DNA from: G963677445 sp963678275
GTDB taxonomy: Bacteria > Bacteroidota > Ignavibacteria > Ignavibacteriales > Melioribacteraceae
Length of the DNA stretch: 64,000 bases
Assembly: GCA_963678275.1 (NCBI GenBank)
Contig: OY782765.1
Location: forward strand, 5,208,001-5,272,000
Direction: 5' to 3'
Below, piece after piece: positions 34,801-41,975 of this stretch; position 1 is the stretch's first letter; each line of letters starts with the position of its first letter. The notes under the pieces were generated by a model that was not told the origin of the DNA, ran no database searches, and saw only the letters and a program-made list of their open reading frames with translations. A program made the position numbers and the translations under genes.

Positions 34801-35337
34801 AGAAAGAACCGGCAGTTCGGGAGCCATCTCGCTCCATGATTGTCCCGCGTCGGTCGTTTTCCAGAGGCCCCCTCCGACACTCCCGATATACCATGTGTTA
34901 TTTGTGGCGTCATCGGGGTCCACAACAATTCCTCTTACACGTCCCGCCACATTCGAAGGACCTCTTTCCACCCAGTTGAGATTTTCGCGGGCGCCTGTTG
35001 ATCTCATCTGTGCTTTGCGCAGTTCCTTGTAGCGGTAATTAAGGGGATAAGAGGGGACTTCTTCGCCGGGAGCGATTTTCATTTCGTGAAGAATGCGGGC
35101 GAATTCATCGGGGTTTTCCGATTTAGGTGAAAGGTCCTCAGCTTTCCTGATCTTTTCCAGGAGCCTGTAAGATTCCGGGCTTCCTTTTATCGATTTTTTA
35201 TAAGCTTTATATAAAGTGGCCATCTCCTTATCTTTACCCGGATCGGTGTTTTTATTAAATGAATAACTGAATAGCAGAAAAGAAAGAGCTGCCAGCGCGC
35301 CCAGGGTAAAGAAAGTAATTATTTTTGATTTTTTCAT
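31834..35337 (-). CDS. Large secreted beta-propeller protein with type IX sorting tail
   Basis: This 1167-residue protein has an N-terminal membrane/signal segment (residues 5-26). Many BNR/VPS10-like repeats follow (KTTDAGQSW, KTTDRGETWDM, KSTDGGNSW and similar) over roughly 130-830, forming one or two beta propellers. Then come Ig-like and jelly-roll-like regions and a C-terminal sorting domain from about 1085 (NYPNPFNPSTN ... TIKVYDITGRL ... KKMILLR). Propellers of this kind occur in exported glycosidase-like or binding proteins; no catalytic site is evident. It is expected on the cell surface or released. Confidence 0.9.
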   Translation of the reverse strand: MKKSKIITFFTLGALAALSFLLFSYSFNKNTDPGKDKEMATLYKAYKKSIKGSPESYRLLEKIRKAEDLSPKSENPDEFARILHEMKIAPGEEVPSYPLNYRYKELRKAQMRSTGARENLNWVERGPSNVAGRVRGIVVDPDDATNNTWYIGSVGGGLWKTTDAGQSWSEMAPELPVLSVSTIVMSKSNPDIMYAGTGESMYSVDVINGNGMLKTTDRGETWDMIPSTIDNPDFQNVSRIIVHPDNPDIVIASTSTGRYRVNFENRSGIYKSTDGGNSWAQVYLETDIGSLGRAKKVLQVIENPDDFDILYATIDEKGIMKSTDMGENWQFINNGITNFSGRFELAISENSPHKLYASAEGTAHSELWISSDAGASWSETHEQGSEPNWLGSQGWYDNTIVVHPNNDNVVYVGGIYLYKITLNGTNRNTEDLSTGPVHVDHHNLVILKDQAGGFRILNANDGGIGLSAADESDWSQPIDGLNTTQFYGVDKMPGGSAYVGGMQDNGTWRSPLNSDETGQWFYQIGGDGYETSWHFDDPLKIIGGSQFNGLGRSLDGGQTYSDATNGLSDIGSGSAPFITKIGKTNKMPDRLFVVGSAGVWRSSNFGASWTPTQIFSPNWSSISSFTDVRVSRANPDVVWAGARMDGSGRINLSTDGGVTFNPAANYTGESMGGISGISTHPVDEATAYVMFSYAGKPKIVRTTDFGNSWHDITGFEGNSVSSNGFPDVAVYDLLVMPHTPETLWAGTEIGLFESVDNGATWHMADNGLINMPIWFMTHVEEEVVIASHGRGIWSVKIPGLSAGEKYKPLISELYQGVDGALTVTAALRSNYDSTNIFINGGKYLSISANSSPVDTTIKYPVASQQTIPVYISSWIDGEEYRSVTKNYSVIQIYPAQNSYATNFDEGEMYFTGNGFQIRDYSGFDSKAIHSNHAYSNGETLIYTLQIPVTVNSSDAYIKYKDVAIIEPGDPGSSFGNSNFWDYVVVEGSLDGSNWIPLEDGYDAGYDNAWLSAYSSGAQGNSTMFREHEINILNTFSPGDIIMIRFRLYADSYVTGWGWAIDDLDIQETSTGIEEEEDFLPESFSLAQNYPNPFNPSTNITFTVPETSRLTIKVYDITGRLVDTIADSKFDAGRYNIKWNAKNFASGVYFCSMKAGSFSQTKKMILLR

Positions 35338-35364
35338 GTTAACCTTAAAATGGTTTCGGGTTTA

Positions 35365-36357
35365 TTAATTTTTTTCTGTCTGTTGTTTCCTGAAATGTTT
35401 TATATCTTCAGTCAGATCAGCATAAGGATAATTTGCCGTGAGATCTTCTGTGTATCTTATCAGAGTCCGGAGAAAATGCTGGTGCTGTTCCGATTCAGGG
35501 TCGAAGGGGCGATGATTAACCGCGTCGGCAAGTTTTCTGAACCGGGGAAGAGTTTTTCCGCAATTTCCCGAGAGCAGGGCGCCGCTGAATTTTTCCCAGA
35601 TATATTCAACCGCGAGAGAATTGGGATGAACCAGATCATCGGCATAAAAACGGTAATCTCTCAGATCATCAAGAACAATTTCGTAGGAGGGAAAATAAAA
35701 CAGATTATTGAATCTTTCAATGACATTATTTATAGCCAGCAGCAAAGCCCCTTTGCTCAACTGGTTTTCAACCGCGCCATCTTTCCAGTGACGCACCGGA
35801 CTGACAGTAAGAATAATATTAACATCGGGAAGTTCTGACCGGATAATTGAAATGGTTTCCCCGATCACTTTAATATTTTCCTCAACTGAAAGCCTTTCAC
35901 GTTTAAATTGTTTTTGCGGAATCTTGTGGCAGTTTGAAACTGCTTTCCCGGTTTCCAGCCACCTGAATATCCAGGATGTGCCATAGGTAATAATAATCCA
36001 GTCGGTTTTTCTGAAAAATTCAGCGGCCTTGTTTATGGAGTTATTTATAAGAAAAAGGCTTTTCTCTTTATTTTCGGAAGAAAATTCAGAATTATGATAA
36101 AAGCTGTGCCAGGTATTATTGTGATAAACCAGGTCATCTTCTTTAAAATTTTTACCGGATGAGAGAATTTTAAACCCGTTCAGCACAGAAACAGGATTAT
36201 AGAGCACCCCGAAAGGATTAACATTTATATTAAAACGGTAATAACGGAATTTTTCCGCGACATTTTCGGCAAAACATGAGCCAATTGTGAAAATATTTGA
36301 GTTGTGTTCAATAAGTCTGTCATAAATTCCGGGATTTACTTCGGTTCTGAATTTCAT
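35365..36357 (-). CDS. GSCFA-domain protein
   Basis: This 330-residue protein is a full-length GSCFA family member. FTIGSCFAENV at residues 23-33 carries the family signature (a nucleophile serine, as in SGNH hydrolases, is likely), followed by INVNPFGVLYNPVSV and ILTVSPVRHWKDGAVENQL, where the terminal block has conserved His. LRDYRFYADDLVHPN further on would hold the catalytic Asp-His. Members are probably esterases acting on surface polymers. It directly follows the large secreted protein's gene region on the same strand, 1 kb upstream of trpF-like. Confidence 0.88.
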   Translation of the reverse strand: MKFRTEVNPGIYDRLIEHNSNIFTIGSCFAENVAEKFRYYRFNINVNPFGVLYNPVSVLNGFKILSSGKNFKEDDLVYHNNTWHSFYHNSEFSSENKEKSLFLINNSINKAAEFFRKTDWIIITYGTSWIFRWLETGKAVSNCHKIPQKQFKRERLSVEENIKVIGETISIIRSELPDVNIILTVSPVRHWKDGAVENQLSKGALLLAINNVIERFNNLFYFPSYEIVLDDLRDYRFYADDLVHPNSLAVEYIWEKFSGALLSGNCGKTLPRFRKLADAVNHRPFDPESEQHQHFLRTLIRYTEDLTANYPYADLTEDIKHFRKQQTEKN

Positions 36358-36388
36358 AGTTTTTCACCCGATTTTTTTACTATGTACA

Positions 36389-37060
36389 TCATTTATAATT
36401 CTCATGGTCATGTATCATCTGGAAAAAATCTTCCAGTAAAAACTCATTCAGCTCTCCATCTGTTCTTACACCGCTGCATATATCAAGACCGAAGGGACCG
36501 ACAAAATCAATAGCGTCTCTAACGTTAGAATCTCTTAATCCGCCGGCGAGAAAAACAGGTTTTTTAATGGTTTCCACAATCTCGCGACTTATATCCCAGT
36601 TGTGTGTTCTGCCTGTGCCGCCCAGTTCTTTGACCTGCTTACCGGGATCGCCTGAATCGAGCAGTATCGAATCAGCAGATTTGGCTGCTTCTATAGCCTC
36701 ATTGATTGAGGACTCACCGGTTACATGAATTACCTGGACGATTTTAATCGCTGGCAGCGCTTCTTTGATATCTTCGATTGTTCCTTCAGTCAGTTTGTCC
36801 ACCAGTTGAATGACGGAGGTGTTGACTTTTTTATGATGTTTAATCACTCCTTTCGCGGTAGTTTCGCTGGTAAGGAGAAAGGTCGCTATCGGGGGAGGAG
36901 CGTATTCCGCTATCTCGGCTATCAGGTTATCACTTATGACTCCCGGTCCCGATGGCATGTGGCCGACAAGTCCGAGCGCGTCGGCTCCAAATTTTATTGC
37001 CATCGCGGCTTCCGCGACTGATGAAATGCAGCAAATTTTTACTTTGGTTCTTTTTATCAT
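36389..37060 (-). CDS. Phosphoribosylanthranilate isomerase-like protein (TrpF-like)
   Basis: This 223-residue TIM-barrel protein has the TrpF layout: VKICCISSVAEAAMAIKFGA at the N-terminus, LLDSGDPGKQVKELGGTGRT for the aspartate strand, and VFLAGGLRDSNVRDAIDFVG plus LDICSGVRTDGE for the phosphate site. The catalytic cysteine follows VKIC, but the next residue is C rather than the usual G. No other tryptophan biosynthesis gene is adjacent, so it may be an isolated TrpF or a paralogue with another isomerase role. Confidence 0.8.
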   Translation of the reverse strand: MIKRTKVKICCISSVAEAAMAIKFGADALGLVGHMPSGPGVISDNLIAEIAEYAPPPIATFLLTSETTAKGVIKHHKKVNTSVIQLVDKLTEGTIEDIKEALPAIKIVQVIHVTGESSINEAIEAAKSADSILLDSGDPGKQVKELGGTGRTHNWDISREIVETIKKPVFLAGGLRDSNVRDAIDFVGPFGLDICSGVRTDGELNEFLLEDFFQMIHDHENYK

Positions 37061-37268
37061 TATTTCTTTTCAGGTGATTGTTGTTATTTTCGCAATCCTT
37101 TATAAACGACAAAATAAAGATAATATATCGGGGGAGTTAATAGCAATGTCGGTCAGGATAAAATGCGGCCGCGGGTGATTTTGCAGATAAGCAAAAATAG
37201 CAAACCTTGACATATTGAGAGTCCTGTTTTTAATTAAATTAGGTAGCGCTTTATAACGGATTTGTTTA

Positions 37269-37276
37269 TATCTTTG
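37269..37276 (+). promoter_or_regulatory. Possible -7 promoter box before the VOC gene
   Basis: TATCTTTG is a perfect TAnnTTTG match about 37 bases before the start codon at 37313; the -33 element is not clear. Confidence 0.35.
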
Positions 37277-37312
37277 AATTGTCAGTTAACAAAATAATAT
37301 AGGAGGTCTTTT

Positions 37313-37681
37313 ATGGCCAACGTAATTAATTGGTTTGAAATTCCGACGGAAAATATAGACAGAGCAGCGGAATTCTACGGAAAAGTAATGGGCGGAAGCC
37401 TGCCGATTCAGGATATGTTCGGTACAAAAATGGCGTTCTTCGATAACCAGAATGATGGTCTCGGCGGCGCTCTTGTCCAGGGAGAAGGCTACAAGCCATC
37501 ATCAGAGGGAGCGGTAGTTTACCTGAATGGCGGTGAAGATCTATCAGAACCACTGGCCCGGGTCGAAAAAGCGGGCGGCAAAATCGCCATGCCGAAAACA
37601 AAGATATCGGATGAAATTGGGTACTACGCTTTCTTTATTGATACCGAAGGGAATAAAATAGCATTTCATTCACCTCACTAA
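37313..37681 (+). CDS. VOC (glyoxalase-like) family protein
   Basis: This 122-residue protein is one VOC domain of two beta-alpha-beta-beta-beta motifs. NVINWFEIPTENIDRAAEFY opens the first and the second ends in YAFFIDTEGNKIAFHS, the metal-site glutamate position not being conserved as Glu. It could be a dioxygenase-, lyase- or binding-type member; no substrate can be assigned. A GGAGG ribosome binding site precedes the ATG and a strong terminator follows, so it is a single-gene unit. Confidence 0.9.
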   Translation: MANVINWFEIPTENIDRAAEFYGKVMGGSLPIQDMFGTKMAFFDNQNDGLGGALVQGEGYKPSSEGAVVYLNGGEDLSEPLARVEKAGGKIAMPKTKISDEIGYYAFFIDTEGNKIAFHSPH

Positions 37682-37689
37682 AAATTTCA

Positions 37690-37714
37690 GCCCCCGGTTT
37701 GCGGGGGCTTTATT
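37690..37714 (+). terminator. Intrinsic terminator after the VOC gene
   Basis: AGCCCCC-GGTTTGC-GGGGGCT forms a 7-bp stem followed by TTTATTATTTT. Confidence 0.85.
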
Positions 37715-37752
37715 ATTTTAAGTATACTGTTTTAATAATTTATGGAGTAATT

Positions 37753-38424
37753 ATGGTGTGGTTTGAAGAGGAGTTTCTTACTTTCTTTAAGGAGCTTGCC
37801 GCGAATAATGATCGGGAGTGGTTTCACGCGAACAAAAAAAGATACGAAAAATTTGTTAAGGAACCCTTTTATAATTTTGTCACTCATATTCTATTGAGAT
37901 TAAGGGAGGATGACCCGACAATAATAAGTGACGCGAAAGAGGCAATATTCAGGATTCACAGGGATGTAAGGTTTTCAAAAGATAAGTCGCCATATAAACT
38001 GTTTGTCTCGGCTGTAATCTCACCGATGGGGCGTAAAGATCATAAAGCCCCGGGCATTTATTTTGAATTGAATCCTGAAGCCTTCCGTTTTTATGCCGGG
38101 CTTTACCTGGCTGAAAAAGACACCTTGTATGCTGTGAGAGAAAGGATAACCTCGGAACCGGATGAATTCGCCGGGATTTACAAGGATAAAAATTTTGTGA
38201 GCTGTTTCGGAGAAATCAGGGGAGAAAAGCAAAAAAGAGTTCCCAAAGAGTTTAAAGAAGCCGCCGAAAAAGAACCGTTAATATTTAACAAACAGTTTTA
38301 CGTGATGGCGGAAAAGAAGGCGGATGTAATTATTCAACCGGGTCTGGATGATATTATCATGGAATATTATTTCGCGTCAAAAAAAATGAATCAGTGGTTA
38401 AGAGAAACTGTGGCTTCTGATTGA
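37753..38424 (+). CDS. DUF2461 family protein
   Basis: This 223-residue protein matches DUF2461 (TIGR02453): FLKELxxNNDREWFHANK at the N-terminus, the conserved IFRIHRDVRFSKDKSPYK centre, and PGIYFELNPEAFRFYAGLYL. Its biochemical role is unknown. The longer frame from 37699 overlaps the preceding terminator, so the ATG at 37753 with GGAG a few bases upstream is the better start. Confidence 0.88.
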   Translation: MVWFEEEFLTFFKELAANNDREWFHANKKRYEKFVKEPFYNFVTHILLRLREDDPTIISDAKEAIFRIHRDVRFSKDKSPYKLFVSAVISPMGRKDHKAPGIYFELNPEAFRFYAGLYLAEKDTLYAVRERITSEPDEFAGIYKDKNFVSCFGEIRGEKQKRVPKEFKEAAEKEPLIFNKQFYVMAEKKADVIIQPGLDDIIMEYYFASKKMNQWLRETVASD

Positions 38425-38470
38425 TTTTTATTTGCATTGATTTTTGAAACCGGAATGACTATATTCAATT

Positions 38471-38500
38471 TATAGTGTATTATAGAGCAATATAGAGTGA
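38471..38500 (+). promoter_or_regulatory. Three TATAG repeats spaced exactly ten bases, at the padR start
   Basis: TATAGTGTAT, TATAGAGCAA and TATAGAGTGA follow one another without gaps directly before the padR ATG. Ten-base spacing places them on one helix face, as expected for an operator, possibly for autoregulation. Confidence 0.4.
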
Positions 38501-38502
38501 AT

Positions 38503-39030
38503 ATGTCATCAGTCGATCTTTTTCTCCTCGGATTTTTGTATGAAAAACCCTGGAGCGCCTATGAACTGACCTGTTTTGTAGCGGAGCATCAGCTTGGCGA
38601 ACTTGTGAAAGTAAGCACCCCGGCAATTTACAAAAACATTTTAAGGCTGGCCAACCGTGGTTTTCTGAACAGCCGGACCGAAAAGAATGGTGAAATGCCT
38701 GAAAAGAAAGTTTATTCAATCACTGAGAATGGTGAGGAATATTTTTATGAACTGATAGAGGAATCTTTCAAAGAAAAATATTCTTTCAATTTCCCCTTTA
38801 ATTCCGCGATAATAAACCTTGACAAGCTAAAGAAAAAGAAAGCGATCAAGCTTATGAAAGTATTGAAAAAACGGTTTACAGAATATGATGAATATTACCG
38901 TGAAATGCTGAAAAATCATATCTCGGCGCCATTGGAAGAACGTTCCCTTATGAGTCAGCATCAGATTCTTAACCGGGCGCTTCTCAACTGGATCGAGGAT
39001 ATTATCGATCAATACAAGAATATGGAATAG
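38503..39030 (+). CDS. PadR-family transcriptional regulator
   Basis: This 175-residue protein has the PadR winged helix: LFLLGFLYEKPWSAYELTCF, then VSTPAIYKNILRLANRGFLN and KKVYSITENGEEYF. A C-terminal helical dimerisation region follows (about residues 95-175). ATG at 38503 is preferred over GTG at 38497. PadR proteins repress efflux or stress genes and often themselves. No efflux gene is adjacent, so the target is unknown. Confidence 0.9.
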   Translation: MSSVDLFLLGFLYEKPWSAYELTCFVAEHQLGELVKVSTPAIYKNILRLANRGFLNSRTEKNGEMPEKKVYSITENGEEYFYELIEESFKEKYSFNFPFNSAIINLDKLKKKKAIKLMKVLKKRFTEYDEYYREMLKNHISAPLEERSLMSQHQILNRALLNWIEDIIDQYKNME

Positions 39031-39248
39031 ATAATATATAATATAGTACTATGGATTATATATATCTGCCCTGGAAATTTTCTGTTTTTGTAATTCCGGA
39101 ACTCCTTTCCTCCCGCAGAAGGAAACTACTGGTGAATTCTGAACTGCTGACACCCATCAGACTATTATGTCGTGAAAAGAACAATTCAAAGAATATTTTG
39201 CGATTTAATCCCCTCACGCAAGGTATAGAATATAGTTCGGAGTGTGTA

Positions 39249-39421
39249 ATATGGTGTACCTGACGGCACACCTGGAGGATTTCTCCTTTTTTTTCTACCA
39301 ATATTTTGCCCCTGACGGGGCAATCTCTTACGGCAATTAATATTTTATGTCCCGTTAGGAACAACATATCGGTAAAAAAGAAATAAGCAAAATATTCGAT
39401 GTGCCGTCAAGGTGCACCATA
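39249..39421. repeat. 173-bp element with 22-bp inverted ends and internal palindromes
   Basis: The left end ATATGGTGTACCTGACGGCA recurs inverted at the right end (TGCCGTCAAGGTGCACCATA) with one insertion and one change. Inside lie GCCCC-TGAC-GGGGC (39308-39321) and TGTCCC-GTTAG-GAACA (39348-39363), and the spacer ATATYGGTARAAA appears twice, inverted. Confidence 0.8.
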
Positions 39422-39514
39422 TTTCAATAGGTGTATCGCAGTTTATGTGTGTATATTTTTCTCAATTCAATAAAACGGCTGTCTTTTCATTACCCACTTG
39501 TTTTCATATAGAAC

Positions 39515-39612
39515 CGATTTTGGCTCTTATTACCACACTAACGCCAACATGTTGAGGATAATCCAGGGAGCAAAATTTGTCAAAAAAGCCCAATAGTAAC
39601 ATGTTGCCGATA
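39515..39612 (-). repeat. Dispersed repeat family B, copy 3 (inverted)
   Basis: The reverse complement reads GATTATCGGCAACATGTTAC, TGACAAATTTTGCT and ends GTTGGCGTTAGTGTGGTAAT, closely matching 9410-9492. Confidence 0.85.
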
Positions 39613-39684
39613 ATCGGGCTGCTATTCTAAATCAATAAGCTGATGGAGTCAGAAAAAGAAAAGTTATCGATCAGCTCAAGGAAA

Positions 39685-39847
39685 GTCCTCCCCCGTCTTC
39701 AAAGAAAAACACTTTGAATCCACCCCCTCCAAAGGGGGATATTTCAAATATTTGGATTGGCTGACAAATATTCCCCTTTGGCTCCAGAGGGATGCTCCTG
39801 GCAAGGGGGTGGCCCCGATGTGTTTTTCGTCGGGGACGGGGGAGGAC
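39685..39847. repeat. 163-bp foldback (large inverted repeat)
   Basis: GTCCTCCCCCGTC at the left pairs with GACGGGGGAGGAC at the right. AAAACAC pairs with GTGTTTT, CCACCCCCT with AGGGGGTGG, and an inner CCAAAGGGG/CCCCTTTGG stem closes the structure. Confidence 0.85.
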
Positions 39848-40218
39848 ACACCTCGAGTGACTACGAAACTTATACCTGGCAATAAAACTTTCTACTTGCT
39901 GATAAATTTCTTAACAATTTGCGTAGAATTTAACTTCTTATTGAATAAATCGCCTCCCGTTTTACCAGGGAACTTTTCCCCTTTGGGGCGTTTTCCTCAA
40001 GCTTTGCTTGGGGAAAATTTAGTGGCCTTTATTTACATAAGGTTTCTTAAATCTATGCATTCCACTCAACTTTCTGCCATAAAAAGCGGGAGAATAATAT
40101 TAACCAACCGCGGGGATTACTCTTCCTTAATAAAAACTTTTACTCAAGGAGTAGATATTTAAGTGATCTAAAACAAAAACGATTTGAAATAGACCTGTCG
40201 ATTTATTATTATTTATAA

Positions 40219-40815
40219 TTGAATAATCTTTTGGTGATCATTATCTTAAACGGCGATCTTAAATACTTCGAAAAAATTAAAAATGGGGATGAAACAGCAT
40301 TTTCTGAACTGTTCAGGGAGTATTACCAGCCTCTTTACAGATTCGCCGGAAGATTTATATCTGATTCCCAGACATCAGAAAATGTCGTTCAGGATATATT
40401 TGTTAAAATGTGGACTGAACGCTCAGGGATCGAGATCAAATCCAATTTAAAATCATATCTTTTCAGCGCTGTAAGGAATCAGTGTCTGAACGTATTAAAC
40501 CGTGAAAACAGGGTTTTCCCCATTGATGAAGCTGTATCAGCCGATGCTGATGAATCTAATAATCCTGCAGAAGATATGGAGAAAACCGAACAATATTCGG
40601 AAGTGGCGAAAGCGGTGGAAAGCCTGCCTGAGCAATGCCGCCGGATATACCTGATGAAAAGATATGACGGAATGAGCTATAATGAAATCGCCGAAGCTCT
40701 CGGCATATCTGTAAATACGGTGAAAACTCAGATTAAACGGGCGTTAAAATTGCTGACTGAAAAACTTCAGTATCTGAAAACGCTGATATTTTTAATCTTT
40801 TTTTTATTCAGGTGA
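40219..40815 (+). CDS. ECF RNA polymerase sigma factor (sigma-70 family)
   Basis: This ~198-residue protein has region 2 (FSELFREYYQPLYRFAGRFI, then VVQDIFVKMW for promoter melting) and region 4 (SLPEQCRRIYLMKRYDGMSY, EIAEALGISVNTVKTQIKRA). It resembles the Bacteroidetes-expanded sigma factors paired with FecR. The start is probably TTG at 40219, since no ATG occurs before the conserved FEKIKNGDETAF. The FecR gene follows after 77 bases. Confidence 0.92.
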   Translation: MNNLLVIIILNGDLKYFEKIKNGDETAFSELFREYYQPLYRFAGRFISDSQTSENVVQDIFVKMWTERSGIEIKSNLKSYLFSAVRNQCLNVLNRENRVFPIDEAVSADADESNNPAEDMEKTEQYSEVAKAVESLPEQCRRIYLMKRYDGMSYNEIAEALGISVNTVKTQIKRALKLLTEKLQYLKTLIFLIFFLFR

Positions 40816-40892
40816 GTTGGTCTGTCACCCAAAAAATTATTTGAATTGTCAATAAGGTGTCAGGCAAAAGCAGAATTGAAAAATGAAAAAAA

Positions 40893-41915
40893 ATGACTGA
40901 AAATATAGATATAGAAATATTGACCAGGTATCTGGACGGCTCCTGTTCTGAAGAGGAGCTGTCGCGGGTGAATGAATGGGCCGGCATTTCCGAAGAAAAT
41001 TCATCGGAGCTTGCCCTGATGAAAAAGATCTGGCAGGCGCCCGAAAAAGAAACGCCCCCCGTAGATACCGAAAAAGCGTTAGAATCAGTTCTGGAAAAAA
41101 TTCATAAAACTGAAAAAGCAGTCAACGTTTTCCGCACGGGAATATCGACGCCCGGTTCGGCTTATGAAAAGCAGAATATTCCATTTGCCTGGATACATTC
41201 CCCCTGGTTAAGAGCCGCCGCCGTTATCACTCTGATGATATTGAGCGCAATCTATATTTTTATGCCTGTGGATTCGCTTGAAACAACCGTGGTCAGCGCC
41301 GGATATGGAGAAATAAAAGAATATTTATTGCCCGATGGCAGTGAAATTACTCTCGATTCCGGCACAGAAATCAGTTTTAACAGCGCGTTCGGAAAAGAAA
41401 ACCGGAACGTTGAACTGAAAGGGGAAGCGTTTTTTAATGTTATTCACAATGAAAAGAGTCCCTTTATTGTTCACGCGGGTCCTTCCTCAGTTAAAGTTCT
41501 CGGCACTTCATTTAATGTGAATGCCTGGGAAGGAAAAAAGAATGTGGAAGTTGTTGTCGAGAGGGGCAGGGTCGCTTTCACAGCGATTGATAAAACTGTT
41601 ACTATCAACAACGGTGAAATGAGCCGGCTGAATGACCTGGGTTTTCCTTCACAGCCCAAACCGACTGATATAAAGGCAAAAACATCATGGCTTTCACGGA
41701 ATATGGAGTTCAGCGGCGCCCCGGTTGACGAGGTCCTTTTTCTTCTCGAAAGATGGTATAATGTAAAATTTGAAACTCCCGATGATTTCCCCGCCCAAAA
41801 GAAGGTGACAATATTTATTGAGAATAAACCGCTTGATGAAATTCTCGATATCCTCGCTCTCATCATTGATTATAAATGGGAGCGGAAAGGGGATGTCATT
41901 TCTTTCGCCAAATAG
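40893..41915 (+). CDS. FecR-type anti-sigma factor with DUF4974
   Basis: This 340-residue protein has a cytoplasmic N-terminal anti-sigma segment (LTRYLDGSCSEEELSRVNEW) and one membrane helix (about 108-128). The periplasmic FecR domain follows (EYLLPDGSEITLDSGTEISF, then FFNVIHNEKSPFIVHAG), and a C-terminal DUF4974 domain (FSGAPVDEVLFLLERWYNVK). Normally a SusC/SusD-type transporter pair comes next; here the following gene is convergent and unrelated. The signal that releases the sigma factor is therefore not obvious from context. Confidence 0.93.
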   Translation: MTENIDIEILTRYLDGSCSEEELSRVNEWAGISEENSSELALMKKIWQAPEKETPPVDTEKALESVLEKIHKTEKAVNVFRTGISTPGSAYEKQNIPFAWIHSPWLRAAAVITLMILSAIYIFMPVDSLETTVVSAGYGEIKEYLLPDGSEITLDSGTEISFNSAFGKENRNVELKGEAFFNVIHNEKSPFIVHAGPSSVKVLGTSFNVNAWEGKKNVEVVVERGRVAFTAIDKTVTINNGEMSRLNDLGFPSQPKPTDIKAKTSWLSRNMEFSGAPVDEVLFLLERWYNVKFETPDDFPAQKKVTIFIENKPLDEILDILALIIDYKWERKGDVISFAK

Positions 41916-41975
41916 AACCAGGTTTATCATCTCCAATATTTTATGTATTCCATGGTACTGGAAATGAAAAATATT

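Larger units (their letters stand above)
39031..40218. other. Repeat-rich intergenic spacer without genes
   Basis: This 1.19-kb spacer contains a 173-bp palindromic element (39249-39421), an inverted family B copy (39515-39612), a 163-bp foldback (39685-39847) and an inverted head module (39915-39952). Frames such as 39752-40162 cross these repeats and are not genes. Confidence 0.8.

Noticed and set aside
39752..40162. 136-residue open frame
   Set aside because: It runs through half of the 163-bp foldback and the inverted head module, so composition is explained by repeats.
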